Shown: positions 8,048-16,278, counted from the stretch's first letter. The stretch: 64,000 nt of DNA from Paenibacillus sedimenti (GCF_014534655.1 NZ_JACVVD010000006.1:248001-312000); one strand, 5' to 3'. Notes: generated by a model not told the origin, from the letters alone. Made by a program: numbers and translations.

Positions 8048-8171
8048 GATTGGATTTCCTCCTTATGGATCGTATTGTTAGGCGTTGCACCTGATATTAC
8101 GTTAACATATATCAGATTTCCTAATATTTACCGGTGATGGAAGAAAGCCAAGCCCTGCCTAGCATATTCAG

Positions 8172-8211
8172 GAATTCTTAGAATTTGATGAGAATTGTCT
8201 GAGAATTCTAA
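8172..8211. promoter_or_regulatory. Helically phased AATTCT repeats
   Basis: On the minus strand AATTCT(A/C) is repeated four times at starts spaced about 11, 11 and 9 bases. The outer repeats also form a perfect TTAGAATT/AATTCTAA inverted pair. One-helical-turn spacing is typical of response-regulator sites. It lies about 130-165 bases before the NlpC gene and 170 before the SIMPL gene. Confidence 0.35.
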
Positions 8212-8383
8212 CCTTGACAGCGAAAACGAATAAAGAAGCAGCCCCCTGGCCGGTCTTCTGTTTGAACAGTTAAGGTATGATGTTTAGTTTTTATAGGTTG
8301 TATGCAGACGACAAGGAATATTAGCAGTCGAACATAAATAACATTGTTTTATAGTCCATACGCAAAGAAAGGGTTGTTGGCAT

Positions 8384-9043
8384 ATGTATTATCCCGGACC
8401 CATGTATCCGTCTCCTTTTAACCAAAACCGGCACATCATTGAGGTCACAGGAGAAGGGACAGTTTCGGCAGCTCCCGACAAATCCACTATCGTACTAGGC
8501 GCAGTAACAGAAGATGTTAGTCTCAGCAAAGCTCAAGCTGAAAATGCAAAAATTTTGTCCAATATCATCGATGCCTTGGTAAAACTAACCATTCCAAAAG
8601 AACATATTCAAACTGTCACTTACAGAATCGACATCCGGTTTGATTATGAAGAAGGGAAACAAATCTTAAAAGGCTATCAAGTCACCCACCTGCTACAAGT
8701 CACAATAGATAAAATAGAACTAACAGGCCTTGTTGTCGATACGGCTGTTTCCCAAGGTGCAAATTCGATCTCAAATATTCAATTTATATCGGCACACCCG
8801 GAAACCCATTATAATCATGCCCTCACATTAGCCATTAAAAATGCCGAAAATAAAGCCTTTACCATAGCCAAAACTTTGGGTGTTACGCTGATTCATAATC
8901 CGCTTCAAATTCAGGAAGAATCGCACGCGCCAGAGCCAATTCCTTATCAGACTGGAGTTTATGTAAAGAGTGCGGCCACTCCGATCGAGCCGGGCGAATT
9001 GAAAATTTCTGCTGCCCTAAAGGCTAAGTACTCTTACTTTTGA
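8384..9043 (+). CDS. SIMPL (DUF541) domain protein
   Basis: 219-residue SIMPL-domain protein: IIEVTGEGTVSAAPDKSTIVLGAVTED at the start, the central NAKILSNIIDAL helix, and the GYQVTHLLQVTIDKI and NALTLAIKNAENKAFTIAKTLGV-like segments that define DUF541. No signal peptide or lipobox is visible, unlike many homologues, so it is predicted to be cytoplasmic or spore-associated. The family forms ring-shaped oligomers and its function in Firmicutes is not established. The start follows AAAGGG at about 11 bases. Monocistronic, ending at a strong terminator. Confidence 0.85.
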   Translation: MYYPGPMYPSPFNQNRHIIEVTGEGTVSAAPDKSTIVLGAVTEDVSLSKAQAENAKILSNIIDALVKLTIPKEHIQTVTYRIDIRFDYEEGKQILKGYQVTHLLQVTIDKIELTGLVVDTAVSQGANSISNIQFISAHPETHYNHALTLAIKNAENKAFTIAKTLGVTLIHNPLQIQEESHAPEPIPYQTGVYVKSAATPIEPGELKISAALKAKYSYF

Positions 9044-9055
9044 ATACAGCAATAA

Positions 9056-9104
9056 AAATAAGCTTAATCGGAGCAGCAGGTGTGCTGTCTGATTAAGCTT
9101 ATTT
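9056..9104 (+). terminator. Terminator of the SIMPL gene
   Basis: AAATAAGCTTAATC pairs perfectly with GATTAAGCTTATTT, and the stem continues inward with GCAGCA/TGCTGT. A-run before and TTTCT after; could work in both directions. Confidence 0.8.
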
Positions 9105-9179
9105 CTCATATCATTTCCTTCTTTGAATATCGAAATTCTCTCTAATAGAAACCGGGTGCTTTTGTACGGTACGCTCTGT

Positions 9180-9400
9180 TTACCGTTCCGTCTTTCGGCT
9201 TTTTTCCAGGAAGTCCGGGTCTGTTGCCGGTACTCCCGCTTGGGCCCAATTCGCTACCGGATTCTCTTTAAGAATCACGTCACTTTATCCGGCGGGAGGT
9301 TCAATAGATTGACCGTCGTATCTGTCAAAGCTTTCATCCAGTTCTGTTTGGTTTGCTGATCGAAACCTTCCCATGCTTCTACTTGAGCGTTCGTAGAAAG
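9180..9400 (-). pseudogene. Frameshifted tautomerase-like gene remnant
   Basis: On the minus strand one frame gives EAWEGFDQQTKQNWMK and ALTDTTVNLLNLPPDKVT, then a stop; the next frame continues with VILKENPVANWAQAGVP and ATDPDFLEKSRKTER before TAA at 9182-9180. Joined, these read like the C-terminal two-thirds of a 4-oxalocrotonate-tautomerase-type protein (LPPDKVTVILKE, ANWAQAGV and DPDF motifs). A single missing base at about 9280 (ACG-GTG reduced to ACGTG) explains the break. The upstream part is also out of frame and no start with a ribosome binding site remains. The family assignment rests on recalled motifs only. Confidence 0.5.
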
Positions 9401-9844
9401 CTTCTGCCTTTACCGACTTGAACGCGCCGATTCACCTGTTCCGCCACTTGTGCATTTACCTCCATCTATGGGCCCCCTCATTTGATTCTTCGTCGAAGTT
9501 ATAGCTACATCGTTCCTTCCTGAAGCGCTTGCAACAATGGAATACCTTTTCACTTGTTTGTGCTTTTTGGCTAGGAAAACGGGCGGGGGATGCCGGTGGC
9601 TGGTTGTCGGGACCGGATGCCCATGGAGGGAATAACCAGGTGAGTGCCTAGGGCGGGATACAGTTGCGGGATGCCGGGGCGGATACAGTTGCGGTATCTC
9701 GGGTGCTGCATCTGCGGGCATCAATTGCGCGGACTAGGGCCGGCTCATACGGAAACTGCTTTAATAGCGTCGAGCGTTCGCAAATAAAGACTCTAAAGAC
9801 GATAAAAATGAGTGGAAAACACGAACTTGATCTAATTGAGAATA

Positions 9845-9975
9845 AAGTACCCTATATAACGAACATGGTTCGTAAATTATGGAATATAGTTCTCTCGAGC
9901 TGTATTTGGGCGGTTCCAGCGAAAATAACGAATAACCATGAGAAACAGCGACCTTTGTTCTTTGTTCGGGTTCGG
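9845..9975 (+). repeat. Dispersed intergenic repeat, copy A
   Basis: Shares long blocks with the inverse of 17810-18000: AAAGTACC, ATAACGAACAT, GTTCGTAAATTATGGAAT, GTTCTCT, and CCTTTGTTCTTTGTT in the same order. The core ACGAAC-AT(G)-GTTCGT is palindromic. Two copies in non-coding DNA 8 kb apart in opposite orientation suggest a genome-wide repeat family. Confidence 0.6.
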
Positions 9976-10012
9976 TGTCGGGTTCGGTGTCGGGTTCGGC
10001 GCGGGTTCGGCT
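9969..10012 (+). repeat. 12-base tandem repeat
   Basis: GGTTCGGTGTCG occurs twice exactly and is followed by the decayed units GGTTCGGCGCG and GGTTCGGCTTC. No spacer sequences are present, so it is a simple tandem repeat. Confidence 0.7.
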
Positions 10013-10093
10013 TCAAAAGACAACCGACCTCATCCATCATTCGATCCCGATCGAATATGTAGGCCTGTATACTCGCTATGAGGTGATTAAACC

Positions 10094-10705
10094 ATGAATC
10101 AACAACAATTCCGCATACGCGAAGTCCAGCCCAGTATCCTATATTTCGGGACGCCAGTCGTCCTGTTATCAACGCTGAACGAAGATGAAACGACCAATCT
10201 GACCCCCATGTCCTCGGCATGGGCACTTGGTCAGCGCATTGTGCTTGGACTTGGCGCCGGCGGCAAAGCGCTGATGAACTTGCAACGCTGGGAAGAATGC
10301 GTCATAAACCTGCCCGATCCTTCGCTCTGGCAGCACGTCGAGCGGCTTGCCCCACTCACGGGCTGCGATCCTGTTCCGGTTGCGAAGCAGGGCCAGTACA
10401 AGCATGAAAAGGACAAGTTCAGCGCCGCCGGACTTTCTCCGCTCCCTTCAATGACCGTTAAGCCGCAGCGCATCGCGGAATGCCCCTTACAGATTGAGGC
10501 AAGAGTGCTGCATATCCAAATGGCTTCCGAGGACGCTTCATTTGCCATTATTGAGACAGGAGCGCTCAAGGTTCATGCGTATGAACCTATCGTCCTTGGC
10601 GACCGCCATATCGATCCATCCGCCTGGAGTCCGCTCATCTACAATTTCCGCCACTATTTCGGTTTAGGCGGAGAGCTTGGGAAGACGTTTAGGTCGGAGA
10701 CATAA
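10094..10705 (+). CDS. Flavin reductase family protein (FMN-binding split barrel)
   Basis: 203 residues with the split-barrel flavin reductase fold: PVVLLSTLNEDETTNLTPMSSAWALGQRIVLGLG at the N-terminus (the usual STxxxDGxxNxxPxS region that contacts FMN), CVINLPDPSLW, and KPQRIAECPLQIEARV in the C-terminal half. Members reduce FMN with NAD(P)H or handle flavin for a partner enzyme. The reaction here is unknown and there is no partner gene in the operon. GAGGTGATT precedes the ATG. Ends at a good terminator; a second flavin reductase of a different subgroup lies at 36.7 kb. Confidence 0.8.
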   Translation: MNQQQFRIREVQPSILYFGTPVVLLSTLNEDETTNLTPMSSAWALGQRIVLGLGAGGKALMNLQRWEECVINLPDPSLWQHVERLAPLTGCDPVPVAKQGQYKHEKDKFSAAGLSPLPSMTVKPQRIAECPLQIEARVLHIQMASEDASFAIIETGALKVHAYEPIVLGDRHIDPSAWSPLIYNFRHYFGLGGELGKTFRSET

Positions 10706-10724
10706 CTAATGTGAAAATGCAAAG

Positions 10725-10769
10725 AAGGGCTGACTCCTAAGCAGCTAAGCTACCGCGTCCAGCCCTTTT
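10725..10769 (+). terminator. Terminator of the flavin reductase gene
   Basis: AAGGGCTG pairs with CAGCCCTT, followed by TTGGTTTTG. A further hairpin, ATAACG-CCC/GGG-A-CGTTAT, lies at 10793-10815 between the two convergent genes. Confidence 0.7.
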
Positions 10770-10840
10770 GGTTTTGATGAGACCGTCGAACCATAACGCC
10801 CTTTTGGGACGTTATACTTAGCCGCCATTCAGCCGAAATG

Positions 10841-10888
10841 AAAAAGCTGCCCCCAAAGTAGACAAGCTACTAAGGCGACAGCTTTTTT
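10841..10888 (-). terminator. Terminator of the desaturase gene
   Basis: AAAAAGCTG and CAGCTTTTT flank the stem. In the minus direction the T-run follows the stem directly after the desaturase stop codon. Confidence 0.7.
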
Positions 10889-11932
10889 TCATGAATCAGC
10901 TTTTATGGAGATGGCTGGCTTCTTCACTGAAGCAAAACGTTTGAGATTTTTGAGATCTTTGAACCCAATGAACTTTTTCGTTTCCTCGTTCCAGATCTGG
11001 AACTTTAGGGATTGCAGGCTAGTCCATAACGTTATCGTCTGTACATCACGTAGTACCGCATTTTTATTATGAACCTTTTCCAGGTAATAGTTGGGAACAC
11101 GAGGACTTAGATGATGAATGTGGTGAAAGCCGATATTTCCCGTGATCCAGTGGAGGATTCTCGGCAGCTTGTAGAACGAGCTTCCATGCATGGCTGCTTT
11201 CACATAATCCCATTCTTCTTCATTCTCATAATACGTTTCCTCGAATTGATGCTGCACATAGAAAAGCCAGATTCCCGCCATGCCCGAAACCAGGAAAATC
11301 GGTCCGTGAACCAACAGGAAGGATTGCCAGCCGATCGCCCAGCACAGCAATGCTATCGTTCCCGCGATACTTAAATTGGTGATATACGTATTCATGCGCT
11401 CTTTGACCGAAGCACGCTTGCGGTTAAACCGGTAATCGATCAGGAAAATGTAGATCGGGCCGATGAGAAACATGACTGCGGGATTGCGATACAATCGATA
11501 ATACAATCTGCGCGGCAGCGATGACGACATATATTCTTCCACGGTTAGCGTCCAAATATCCCCTACGCCTCTACGGTCCAAGTTCCCGCTGGAAGCGTGA
11601 TGAACAGAATGCGTATATCGCCATTGATGGTAAGGGACGAATGTCAGTATGCCGGTGATGGTCCCTACAAGCTCGTTCGCTATTTTGTTTTTGAAAAAAG
11701 ATTTGTGACAGCAATCATGAAATATAATAAAAATCCGTACCAGGAATCCGCCTGCGACAATCGTCAGAGGAAGAGTCAACCAGAAAGAGATTGAAAGACT
11801 CAGATAAGCGAAATACCAGAGTAGGAAAAATGGTACCAGTGTATTAATCATTTGCCACACACTGTGCTTCATATGTGGTCTTTCGTAAGGCGCGACGTCG
11901 GAACGCCACCCGCCTTTTTCCTCATAAGTCAT
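10889..11932 (-). CDS. des: Membrane phospholipid fatty acid desaturase (Des-like)
   Basis: 347-residue integral membrane acyl-lipid desaturase. The three histidine boxes that bind the di-iron centre are present: HDCCH (72-76), HSVHH (108-112) and HHIHH (270-274), between hydrophobic segments at about 28-70 and 150-225. Long stretches (RIFIIFHDCCH, SFLLV, LFYVQHQFE, SSFYKLPR, TGNIG, HHLSPRVPNY) match what I recall of Bacillus subtilis Des, the delta-5 desaturase induced by cold to restore membrane fluidity. In Bacillus it is controlled by the DesK/DesR pair; no such pair is adjacent here. Own terminator; divergent from the DUF421 operon across 376 bases. Confidence 0.9.
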   Translation of the reverse strand: MTYEEKGGWRSDVAPYERPHMKHSVWQMINTLVPFFLLWYFAYLSLSISFWLTLPLTIVAGGFLVRIFIIFHDCCHKSFFKNKIANELVGTITGILTFVPYHQWRYTHSVHHASSGNLDRRGVGDIWTLTVEEYMSSSLPRRLYYRLYRNPAVMFLIGPIYIFLIDYRFNRKRASVKERMNTYITNLSIAGTIALLCWAIGWQSFLLVHGPIFLVSGMAGIWLFYVQHQFEETYYENEEEWDYVKAAMHGSSFYKLPRILHWITGNIGFHHIHHLSPRVPNYYLEKVHNKNAVLRDVQTITLWTSLQSLKFQIWNEETKKFIGFKDLKNLKRFASVKKPAISIKADS

Positions 11933-12308
11933 TCTTATAATACTCCCTCTTCCGATACAAGTCGGATCTTATTTGCAGTTATCTTGATGTATTACGCCGC
12001 AATAATGAAAAGGTTCCCACGGCACTTTATACGAGATCACGACCTTCTCATCATACGGGCGAATTCTCTTTTTGTAAAATGAAATATAAGTCATTTTAAT
12101 AGAATAATTCTTAGACGTTCTCCAGAGCGGTTAGTCCTTCAAATGAGCAAACGTTCATTAATAAATGCCGGGCAGCATCTTCCGGATCGGTATAACGAAA
12201 AACAACACTAGCAAATAAGGGGTTTAAGACCTTTATTTCATACCATTAAATCTCCGTTCAATCGTCAATAATCTATATAGTCAATAAACGAAATGGAGGT
12301 TTAGGCCT
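11933..12308. other. Divergent intergenic region
   Basis: Contains the promoters of des (minus) and the DUF421 operon (plus). TCCGA/TCGGA inverted arms (11952-11967) lie close to the des start, and GTCAATA is repeated at 12256 and 12277. No clear sigma-factor motif could be fixed. A 41-codon frame on the minus strand lacks a ribosome binding site. Confidence 0.4.
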
Positions 12309-13169
12309 ATGCCCGATTGGCTAGAAATTGGATTACGAACATTATTTGCAGTGGTTACTCTTTTTTTAATGACCAAGCTTTTAGGCAAAAGGCAAGTATC
12401 CGAGCTATCTTTTTTCGAATACATTACCGGCATTACCATCGGCAGTCTTGCAGCATACATTTCGCTGGATATGGAGGCGACTTGGTATTTGGGTCTAGTC
12501 TCATTGTCCGTCTGGGTACTTGTCTCATTAGGCATTGAGTTTTTGCAGCTTAAAAGCAAAACGGCACGAGATTGGATTGACGGCAAAGGAACGATACTTA
12601 TTAAAGATGGTAAAGTTCTTGAAGATAATTTGAAAAAAGAAAGACTTACCTCCGATGAATTGTTAGAAAAGTTGCGTTCGAAGAATGTATTCCAAGCAGC
12701 CAATGTCGAGTTTGCGGTTATGGAACCAAGTGGAGATATCAATGTACTTGTCAAAAAAGAATATCTACCTTTAACTCCTGCCCATCTGGGCATTAAAGTC
12801 GGACAGATGCATGAACCGCAGACAGTCATTATGGATGGAAATCAGATGGACGAGCCGCTCGCGGCTATCGGACTTAATCGGGAATGGCTCCATACTGAAC
12901 TGGATAAGCTGGGGGTTACTGTCGAGAATGTGTATTTGGGACAAGTCGATTCTTACGGGCAATTGTATGTGGATCTATTCGATGACAAGATTAAGGTTCC
13001 CGAACCCCAACAAAAAGCGTCTTTATTGGCTCAATTAAAGAAATGTGAAGCTGATTTGGAGATGTTTGGACTCTCTACGAAAAATGAAAAATCAAAGCAA
13101 CTATATGAAAAATGCTCAAAAGAGCTTGAAAACGTGATTGCGAACGTTAAACCATTACTTGCTCGTTAG
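12309..13169 (+). CDS. DUF421 (YetF-type) membrane protein
   Basis: 286 residues: three hydrophobic segments within the first 80 residues (LRTLFAVVTLFLMTKLLGKRQ, the family's GKRQVSELSFFEYITGITIGS signature), then a soluble domain with the conserved DGKGTILIKDGKVLEDNLKKERLTSDELLEKLR block, and an additional C-terminal helical region of about 90 residues ending in charged coiled-coil. DUF421 proteins are common in spore formers and some are encoded with spore germination loci; their function is not known. TGGAGG lies 11 bases before the start. The following YhcN-like lipoprotein and YitT protein form a probable co-regulated group. Confidence 0.85.
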   Translation: MPDWLEIGLRTLFAVVTLFLMTKLLGKRQVSELSFFEYITGITIGSLAAYISLDMEATWYLGLVSLSVWVLVSLGIEFLQLKSKTARDWIDGKGTILIKDGKVLEDNLKKERLTSDELLEKLRSKNVFQAANVEFAVMEPSGDINVLVKKEYLPLTPAHLGIKVGQMHEPQTVIMDGNQMDEPLAAIGLNREWLHTELDKLGVTVENVYLGQVDSYGQLYVDLFDDKIKVPEPQQKASLLAQLKKCEADLEMFGLSTKNEKSKQLYEKCSKELENVIANVKPLLAR

Positions 13170-13246
13170 GAAAAGCGAAAAATGTGAATTGAATATGACC
13201 GTAATTAGCATACTAAAATCATATTGATTGGAGGTGTTAGAGGAAG

Positions 13247-13765
13247 ATGTTTTCGAAAAAGCGTAAGATAAAAGGAACTGCCTTGTTATTCTCTGCATGT
13301 ATGATGATTGCTACAGGATGTACGGTGAATAATGCAAATGATGATCAGGTAAGGCAACAAGGAACACAACAAGGAACTCATATTCAGCAGGATCGAAATC
13401 AAGATCAAGACCAAGCGAATGGAAACAACGATAATCGTGTTCAAGTCGCACAACAAGCAGCAGACAAACTTACTCAGCTTAACGGAATCAGGCAGGCGAA
13501 TGTTCTTGTCACTAGACGAAACGCCTATGTGGCAGCAGGGGTGGACACCAATCAGACTCAGCTTACTCCGGATCTGGAGAATCAAATCGCCCAGCAAGTC
13601 AAATCAACCGACCCGAATATCCAAAATGTATACGTATCTACGAATCCCGAATTTGTTGATCGTGTCAATACTTATGTCGCGGATGTAGGGCAAGGAAGAC
13701 CTGTTGCCGGTTTTTTTGAGCAATTTAATGATATGGTCCAACGTATTTTTCCTAATGCGAGATAA
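13247..13765 (+). CDS. YhcN/YlaJ-family sporulation lipoprotein
   Basis: 172 residues. Lipoprotein signal with lipobox MIATGC (Cys25); a Q/N/D-rich low-complexity linker (about 30-62); then a YhcN/YlaJ domain: VAQQAADKLTQLNGIRQANVLVTRRNAYVAAGVD, with the C-terminal TDPNIQNVYVSTNPEFVDRVNTYVADVGQGRPVAGFF segment. Members of this family are found in the inner spore membrane or coat of Bacillus and help germination or outgrowth. A strong GGAGGTG precedes the ATG. Located 77 bases after the DUF421 gene and followed by a terminator. Confidence 0.88.
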   Translation: MFSKKRKIKGTALLFSACMMIATGCTVNNANDDQVRQQGTQQGTHIQQDRNQDQDQANGNNDNRVQVAQQAADKLTQLNGIRQANVLVTRRNAYVAAGVDTNQTQLTPDLENQIAQQVKSTDPNIQNVYVSTNPEFVDRVNTYVADVGQGRPVAGFFEQFNDMVQRIFPNAR

Positions 13766-13779
13766 TCTTTTGGACGTAA

Positions 13780-13822
13780 AAAAGAATCCCGACTTCGAAA
13801 TAAGACAAGTTGGGATTCTTTT
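13780..13822 (+). terminator. Terminator after the YhcN-like gene
   Basis: AAAAGAATCCCGACTT pairs with AAGTTGGGATTCTTTT (one G-U), followed by CCTTTT. It separates the lipoprotein gene from the YitT gene. Confidence 0.8.
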
Positions 13823-13871
13823 CCTTTTATGAGCATATAAATCAGACATGCCTTTCTAGGAGCTGGTTTAT

Positions 13872-14450
13872 TTGTTTTCGGTACATAAAATAGCTGCTAT
13901 CGTAATTGGTAGTTTATGTATCTCAATCGGTATCAATTTTTTTCTGATGCCTTTTGAGATTTTGGATGGCGGCGTAATTGGTGTAGCGCTAATAATCAAC
14001 TATTTATTCGGAACCAAAGTGAGTCTTGTCATGTTCTTATGCAGTATCCCTATCTTTACACTAGCATGGTTTTATTACCGCGATATGCTCTACAACAGCG
14101 TTCATGGGTTATTGATTTCGTCTTTCATCATAGATTTATTGGAGAAGTTCCAGGATATATTTCTTTTTTATGTGAAAATGTCCCCATTTTTCAGTGCTCT
14201 TATTGGGGGATTTATCGTAGGCACCGGTATTGGCATCATGTTAAAATATAAAACCAGCACAGGCGGAACCGACCTGCTCGCCCAATTTCTAACGAAAATC
14301 ATTCCCCTCAATGTCGGCATTCTTATTTTTATTATTGATGGATTGATCGTTAGTCTTGGAGGATTACTGCTATCAGCAGATACATTCCTTCTATCCATCA
14401 TCACGATAACAGCAGGAGGGATAGCGACAAGTTTGTGTACGATGGAGTGA
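13872..14450 (+). CDS. YitT-family membrane protein
   Basis: 192 residues, five to six hydrophobic segments, matching the N-terminal membrane domain of YitT proteins: GSLCISIGINFFLMPFEILDGGVIGVALII, FIVGTGIGIMLKYKTSTGGTDLLA. The usual C-terminal DUF2179 cytoplasmic domain is absent; this shorter type occurs in Bacilli. Start is TTG, 9-10 bases after TAGGAGC. Function not established. It follows a terminator, so it is either read through or has its own promoter in the 50-base gap. Confidence 0.82.
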   Translation: MFSVHKIAAIVIGSLCISIGINFFLMPFEILDGGVIGVALIINYLFGTKVSLVMFLCSIPIFTLAWFYYRDMLYNSVHGLLISSFIIDLLEKFQDIFLFYVKMSPFFSALIGGFIVGTGIGIMLKYKTSTGGTDLLAQFLTKIIPLNVGILIFIIDGLIVSLGGLLLSADTFLLSIITITAGGIATSLCTME

Positions 14451-14461
14451 CCTTTATTCGC

Positions 14462-14484
14462 CGAAAGGCCGATAGGGCCTTTCG
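14462..14484 (+). terminator. Short hairpin after the YitT gene
   Basis: CGAAAGGCC-GATAG-GGCCTTTCG, a 9-bp perfect stem, 11 bases after the YitT stop. There is no T-run, so termination would be weak. Confidence 0.5.
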
Positions 14485-14535
14485 ACGTTGCTGATCGGTA
14501 TCCAATCCAATGGATATAAACTGTCCTTGATTAGA

Positions 14536-14838
14536 TTATACAACTTGCTTCACCATATGCATTTGAATGGTGGATTCATCAATCAGGGCCATGGCTTCAA
14601 CCATAAAGGTCTCTTGCATGATTTTGGCTTCCCCTTGTTTAGCTGCTTCCGGGCTTTCCCATTCAACTATTTCTACCCAGACGCCCTTCTCTGTATTGAA
14701 GAAAACCTCACGCTTTACGAAACCCGTTACCTCGTTAAGCGCCTTTTGCAACTGGTTAACATGCCCCATAAAGGTTTCCGTACTCACCTCCTGCTTCAAT
14801 CGATACGACACCACTTCCATACATAACTTCATGTTCAT
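14536..14838 (-). CDS. Small dimeric alpha/beta-barrel (ABM-like) protein
   Basis: 100 residues with the pattern of a ferredoxin-like dimeric alpha/beta barrel: beta strand MKLCMEVVSYRLK, helix TETFMGHVNQLQKALNEV, strands GFVKREVFFNTEKGVWVEIVEWES, helix PEAAKQGEAKIMQ. The conserved WVEIVEWES motif is typical of antibiotic-biosynthesis-monooxygenase-like proteins. No catalytic assignment is possible. AAGGAG precedes the start. Divergent from the WYL regulator gene across about 108 bases that hold a GACAA/TTGTC palindrome, so it is the probable target of that regulator. Confidence 0.7.
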   Translation of the reverse strand: MNMKLCMEVVSYRLKQEVSTETFMGHVNQLQKALNEVTGFVKREVFFNTEKGVWVEIVEWESPEAAKQGEAKIMQETFMVEAMALIDESTIQMHMVKQVV

Positions 14839-14897
14839 TCATCTCCTTGTTTGATTAGGATTAAGTCACTTACAAGCTCACTTTAACACCGAATGTA

Positions 14898-14910
14898 GAC
14901 AATTCTTGTC
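14898..14910. promoter_or_regulatory. Palindrome GACAATTCTTGTC, candidate WYL-regulator operator
   Basis: Arms GACAA and TTGTC with a 3-base centre, between the divergent ABM-like and WYL genes. A related CTGACA/TGTCAG pair lies beside the other WYL gene at 47782-47799. A TATAGT at 14923 may be the -10 of the WYL gene. Confidence 0.45.
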
Positions 14911-14946
14911 ACCTTTCTATGCTATAGTTAGCATGAGGTGAAGCTG

Positions 14947-15909
14947 ATGAACAAAACTCAAAGGCTTATTGAACTGCTGCTTACGATGAATACGCGACAA
15001 AAGTTTACGCTTAAAGAGCTTGCAGAAAGGTTCGGCGTCACCAGAAGGACGGTTCTGCGCGATCTTGACGAGCTTAGCGCTCTGGGGGTACCTCTTTATG
15101 CGGAACTTGGCGTTCATGGAGGATACCGAATATTAAAAGAGCGGACGCTGCCTCCCATTTCATTTTCAGAAAAAGAAGCCGTTGCTCTCTTCTTTGCAAG
15201 TCAATCGCTCCAATTTTATCGCGCCTTACCTATGGAGTCGGACTGGCAGTCAGCGCTTGCGAAGTTTTATCACGTTTTACCGGACGACGTCAAAGAGAGA
15301 ATCGACAAGCTCCAACGTCGGCTATTATTCTGGGTTCCGGCTCAGACCTGGGAAACGGCTCATTTACCTGCCTTGCTTGAAGGCGCCATTGAACAGAGAG
15401 TACTTCGCATCTCTTACGAATCGGAAACTGGACGCAGGGAAAGAAACATACAACTAATAGGCCTCTATGCCATGAACGGAAAATGGTACTGCCCTGCTTA
15501 CGATTTTCGCAGCAGTGAGTATCGCTTGTTTCGGGCGGATCGGATCCTGTCGGTTACAGACAGCCCGGACCAAACGATGAGGAAGAATCACGATAAGCTG
15601 CTTATCGCCGATTGGTTCAGTAAGGATCAGGAGCGAGAGGAGAATGTAGCGGAATTTGAGTTGAAAGTCCAGTTAACGCGACGTGGTGTGCTCCTATGCA
15701 GTAATGATGCTTGGCTTGGCAGTGGACTGACCGTGAAGGAAGACGGAAGCGGATACATAAGCAGAAGGATTTCTTCCGGATATATGACTTGGGCGGCCTC
15801 ATTTTTTGTCAGTTGCAGGGGGGATGCGATCGTGGAGGAGCCGCAGGAACTAAGAAGGATGATCCGGGATCAGCTTCGCGAACTGATAACCATTTATGAA
15901 GAGGAGTGA
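14947..15909 (+). CDS. HTH/WYL-domain (YafY-family) transcriptional regulator
   Basis: 320 residues. N-terminal HTH_11-type winged helix (NKTQRLIELLLTMNTRQKFTLKELAERFGVTRRTVLRDLDELSALGVPLYAELGVHGGYRI), a WYL domain in the middle (IEQRVLRISYES..., QLIGLYAMNGKWYCPAYDFRSSEYRLFRADRI, where the family's W-Y-L is YCP-like) and a C-terminal WCX region. Start ATG is 5 bases after GAGGTG; an in-frame GTG overlaps the SD and is less likely. Next gene starts only 10 bases after the stop. Probably represses the divergent ABM-like gene. A second regulator of this family is at 46.7 kb. Confidence 0.85.
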   Translation: MNKTQRLIELLLTMNTRQKFTLKELAERFGVTRRTVLRDLDELSALGVPLYAELGVHGGYRILKERTLPPISFSEKEAVALFFASQSLQFYRALPMESDWQSALAKFYHVLPDDVKERIDKLQRRLLFWVPAQTWETAHLPALLEGAIEQRVLRISYESETGRRERNIQLIGLYAMNGKWYCPAYDFRSSEYRLFRADRILSVTDSPDQTMRKNHDKLLIADWFSKDQEREENVAEFELKVQLTRRGVLLCSNDAWLGSGLTVKEDGSGYISRRISSGYMTWAASFFVSCRGDAIVEEPQELRRMIRDQLRELITIYEEE

Positions 15910-15919
15910 GTTTGCCGAT

Positions 15920-16165
15920 ATGAAGAAATCGATGAACCTCAAAAATATCGGGGCGAAAACGGAGCCCTGGTTACGCGAAATCGGCGTTAACGGCTATGAT
16001 GATTTGAACCGCATCGGATCCGTTGAAGCTTACAGGAGATTGAAATCTCTTTATCCGGATAAAATCAGCTTACTCGCTCTTTATGCTCTAGAAGCTGCGC
16101 TTTGGGACATTCACTGGCTGGAACTTGCACCCGAAATCAAAGAGCAATTAAAGCGAGAAATTTGA
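15920..16165 (+). CDS. TfoX C-terminal domain protein
   Basis: 81 residues corresponding to the C-terminal helix-hairpin-helix-like domain of TfoX/Sxy: LKNIGAKTEPWLREIGVNGYDDLNRIGSVEAYRRLKSLYP, then LLALYALEAALWDIHWLELAPEIKEQLK. In Firmicutes this domain occurs alone and its role is unknown; in gamma-proteobacteria full-length TfoX promotes competence. An alternative ATG 24 bases earlier overlaps the WYL gene; the chosen ATG follows GAGGAG at about 13 bases. Operon with the WYL gene. Confidence 0.75.
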   Translation: MKKSMNLKNIGAKTEPWLREIGVNGYDDLNRIGSVEAYRRLKSLYPDKISLLALYALEAALWDIHWLELAPEIKEQLKREI

Positions 16166-16278
16166 AAGGTTTCGTCTAGACCTTCGGCCCAACCGTTAGT
16201 CACCCTATCTGCCGCCTGCCCGACCGCCCAGTGTAAATTGTAAGTGAGTTTGTTCACTACGGCTCCAATCAGATGCGC

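Larger units (their letters stand above)
9401..10093. other. Non-coding stretch with several repeats
   Basis: About 690 bases without a credible gene. It holds a 25-base near-repeat starting at GGATACAGTTGCGG (9656 and 9681), a copy of a dispersed repeat (9845-9975) and a 12-base tandem repeat (9969-10012). The next gene's ribosome binding site is at the right end. Confidence 0.6.

Noticed and set aside
9123-9359. 78-codon plus-strand frame
   Set aside because: Antisense to the tautomerase relic, atypical composition, no SD.
9969-10012. Possible CRISPR-like array
   Set aside because: Units of 12 bases with no spacers; a simple tandem repeat, and no cas genes.
11969-12094. 41-codon minus-strand frame upstream of des
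   Set aside because: No ribosome binding site within reach of the ATG and no recognisable pattern; left out as a gene.
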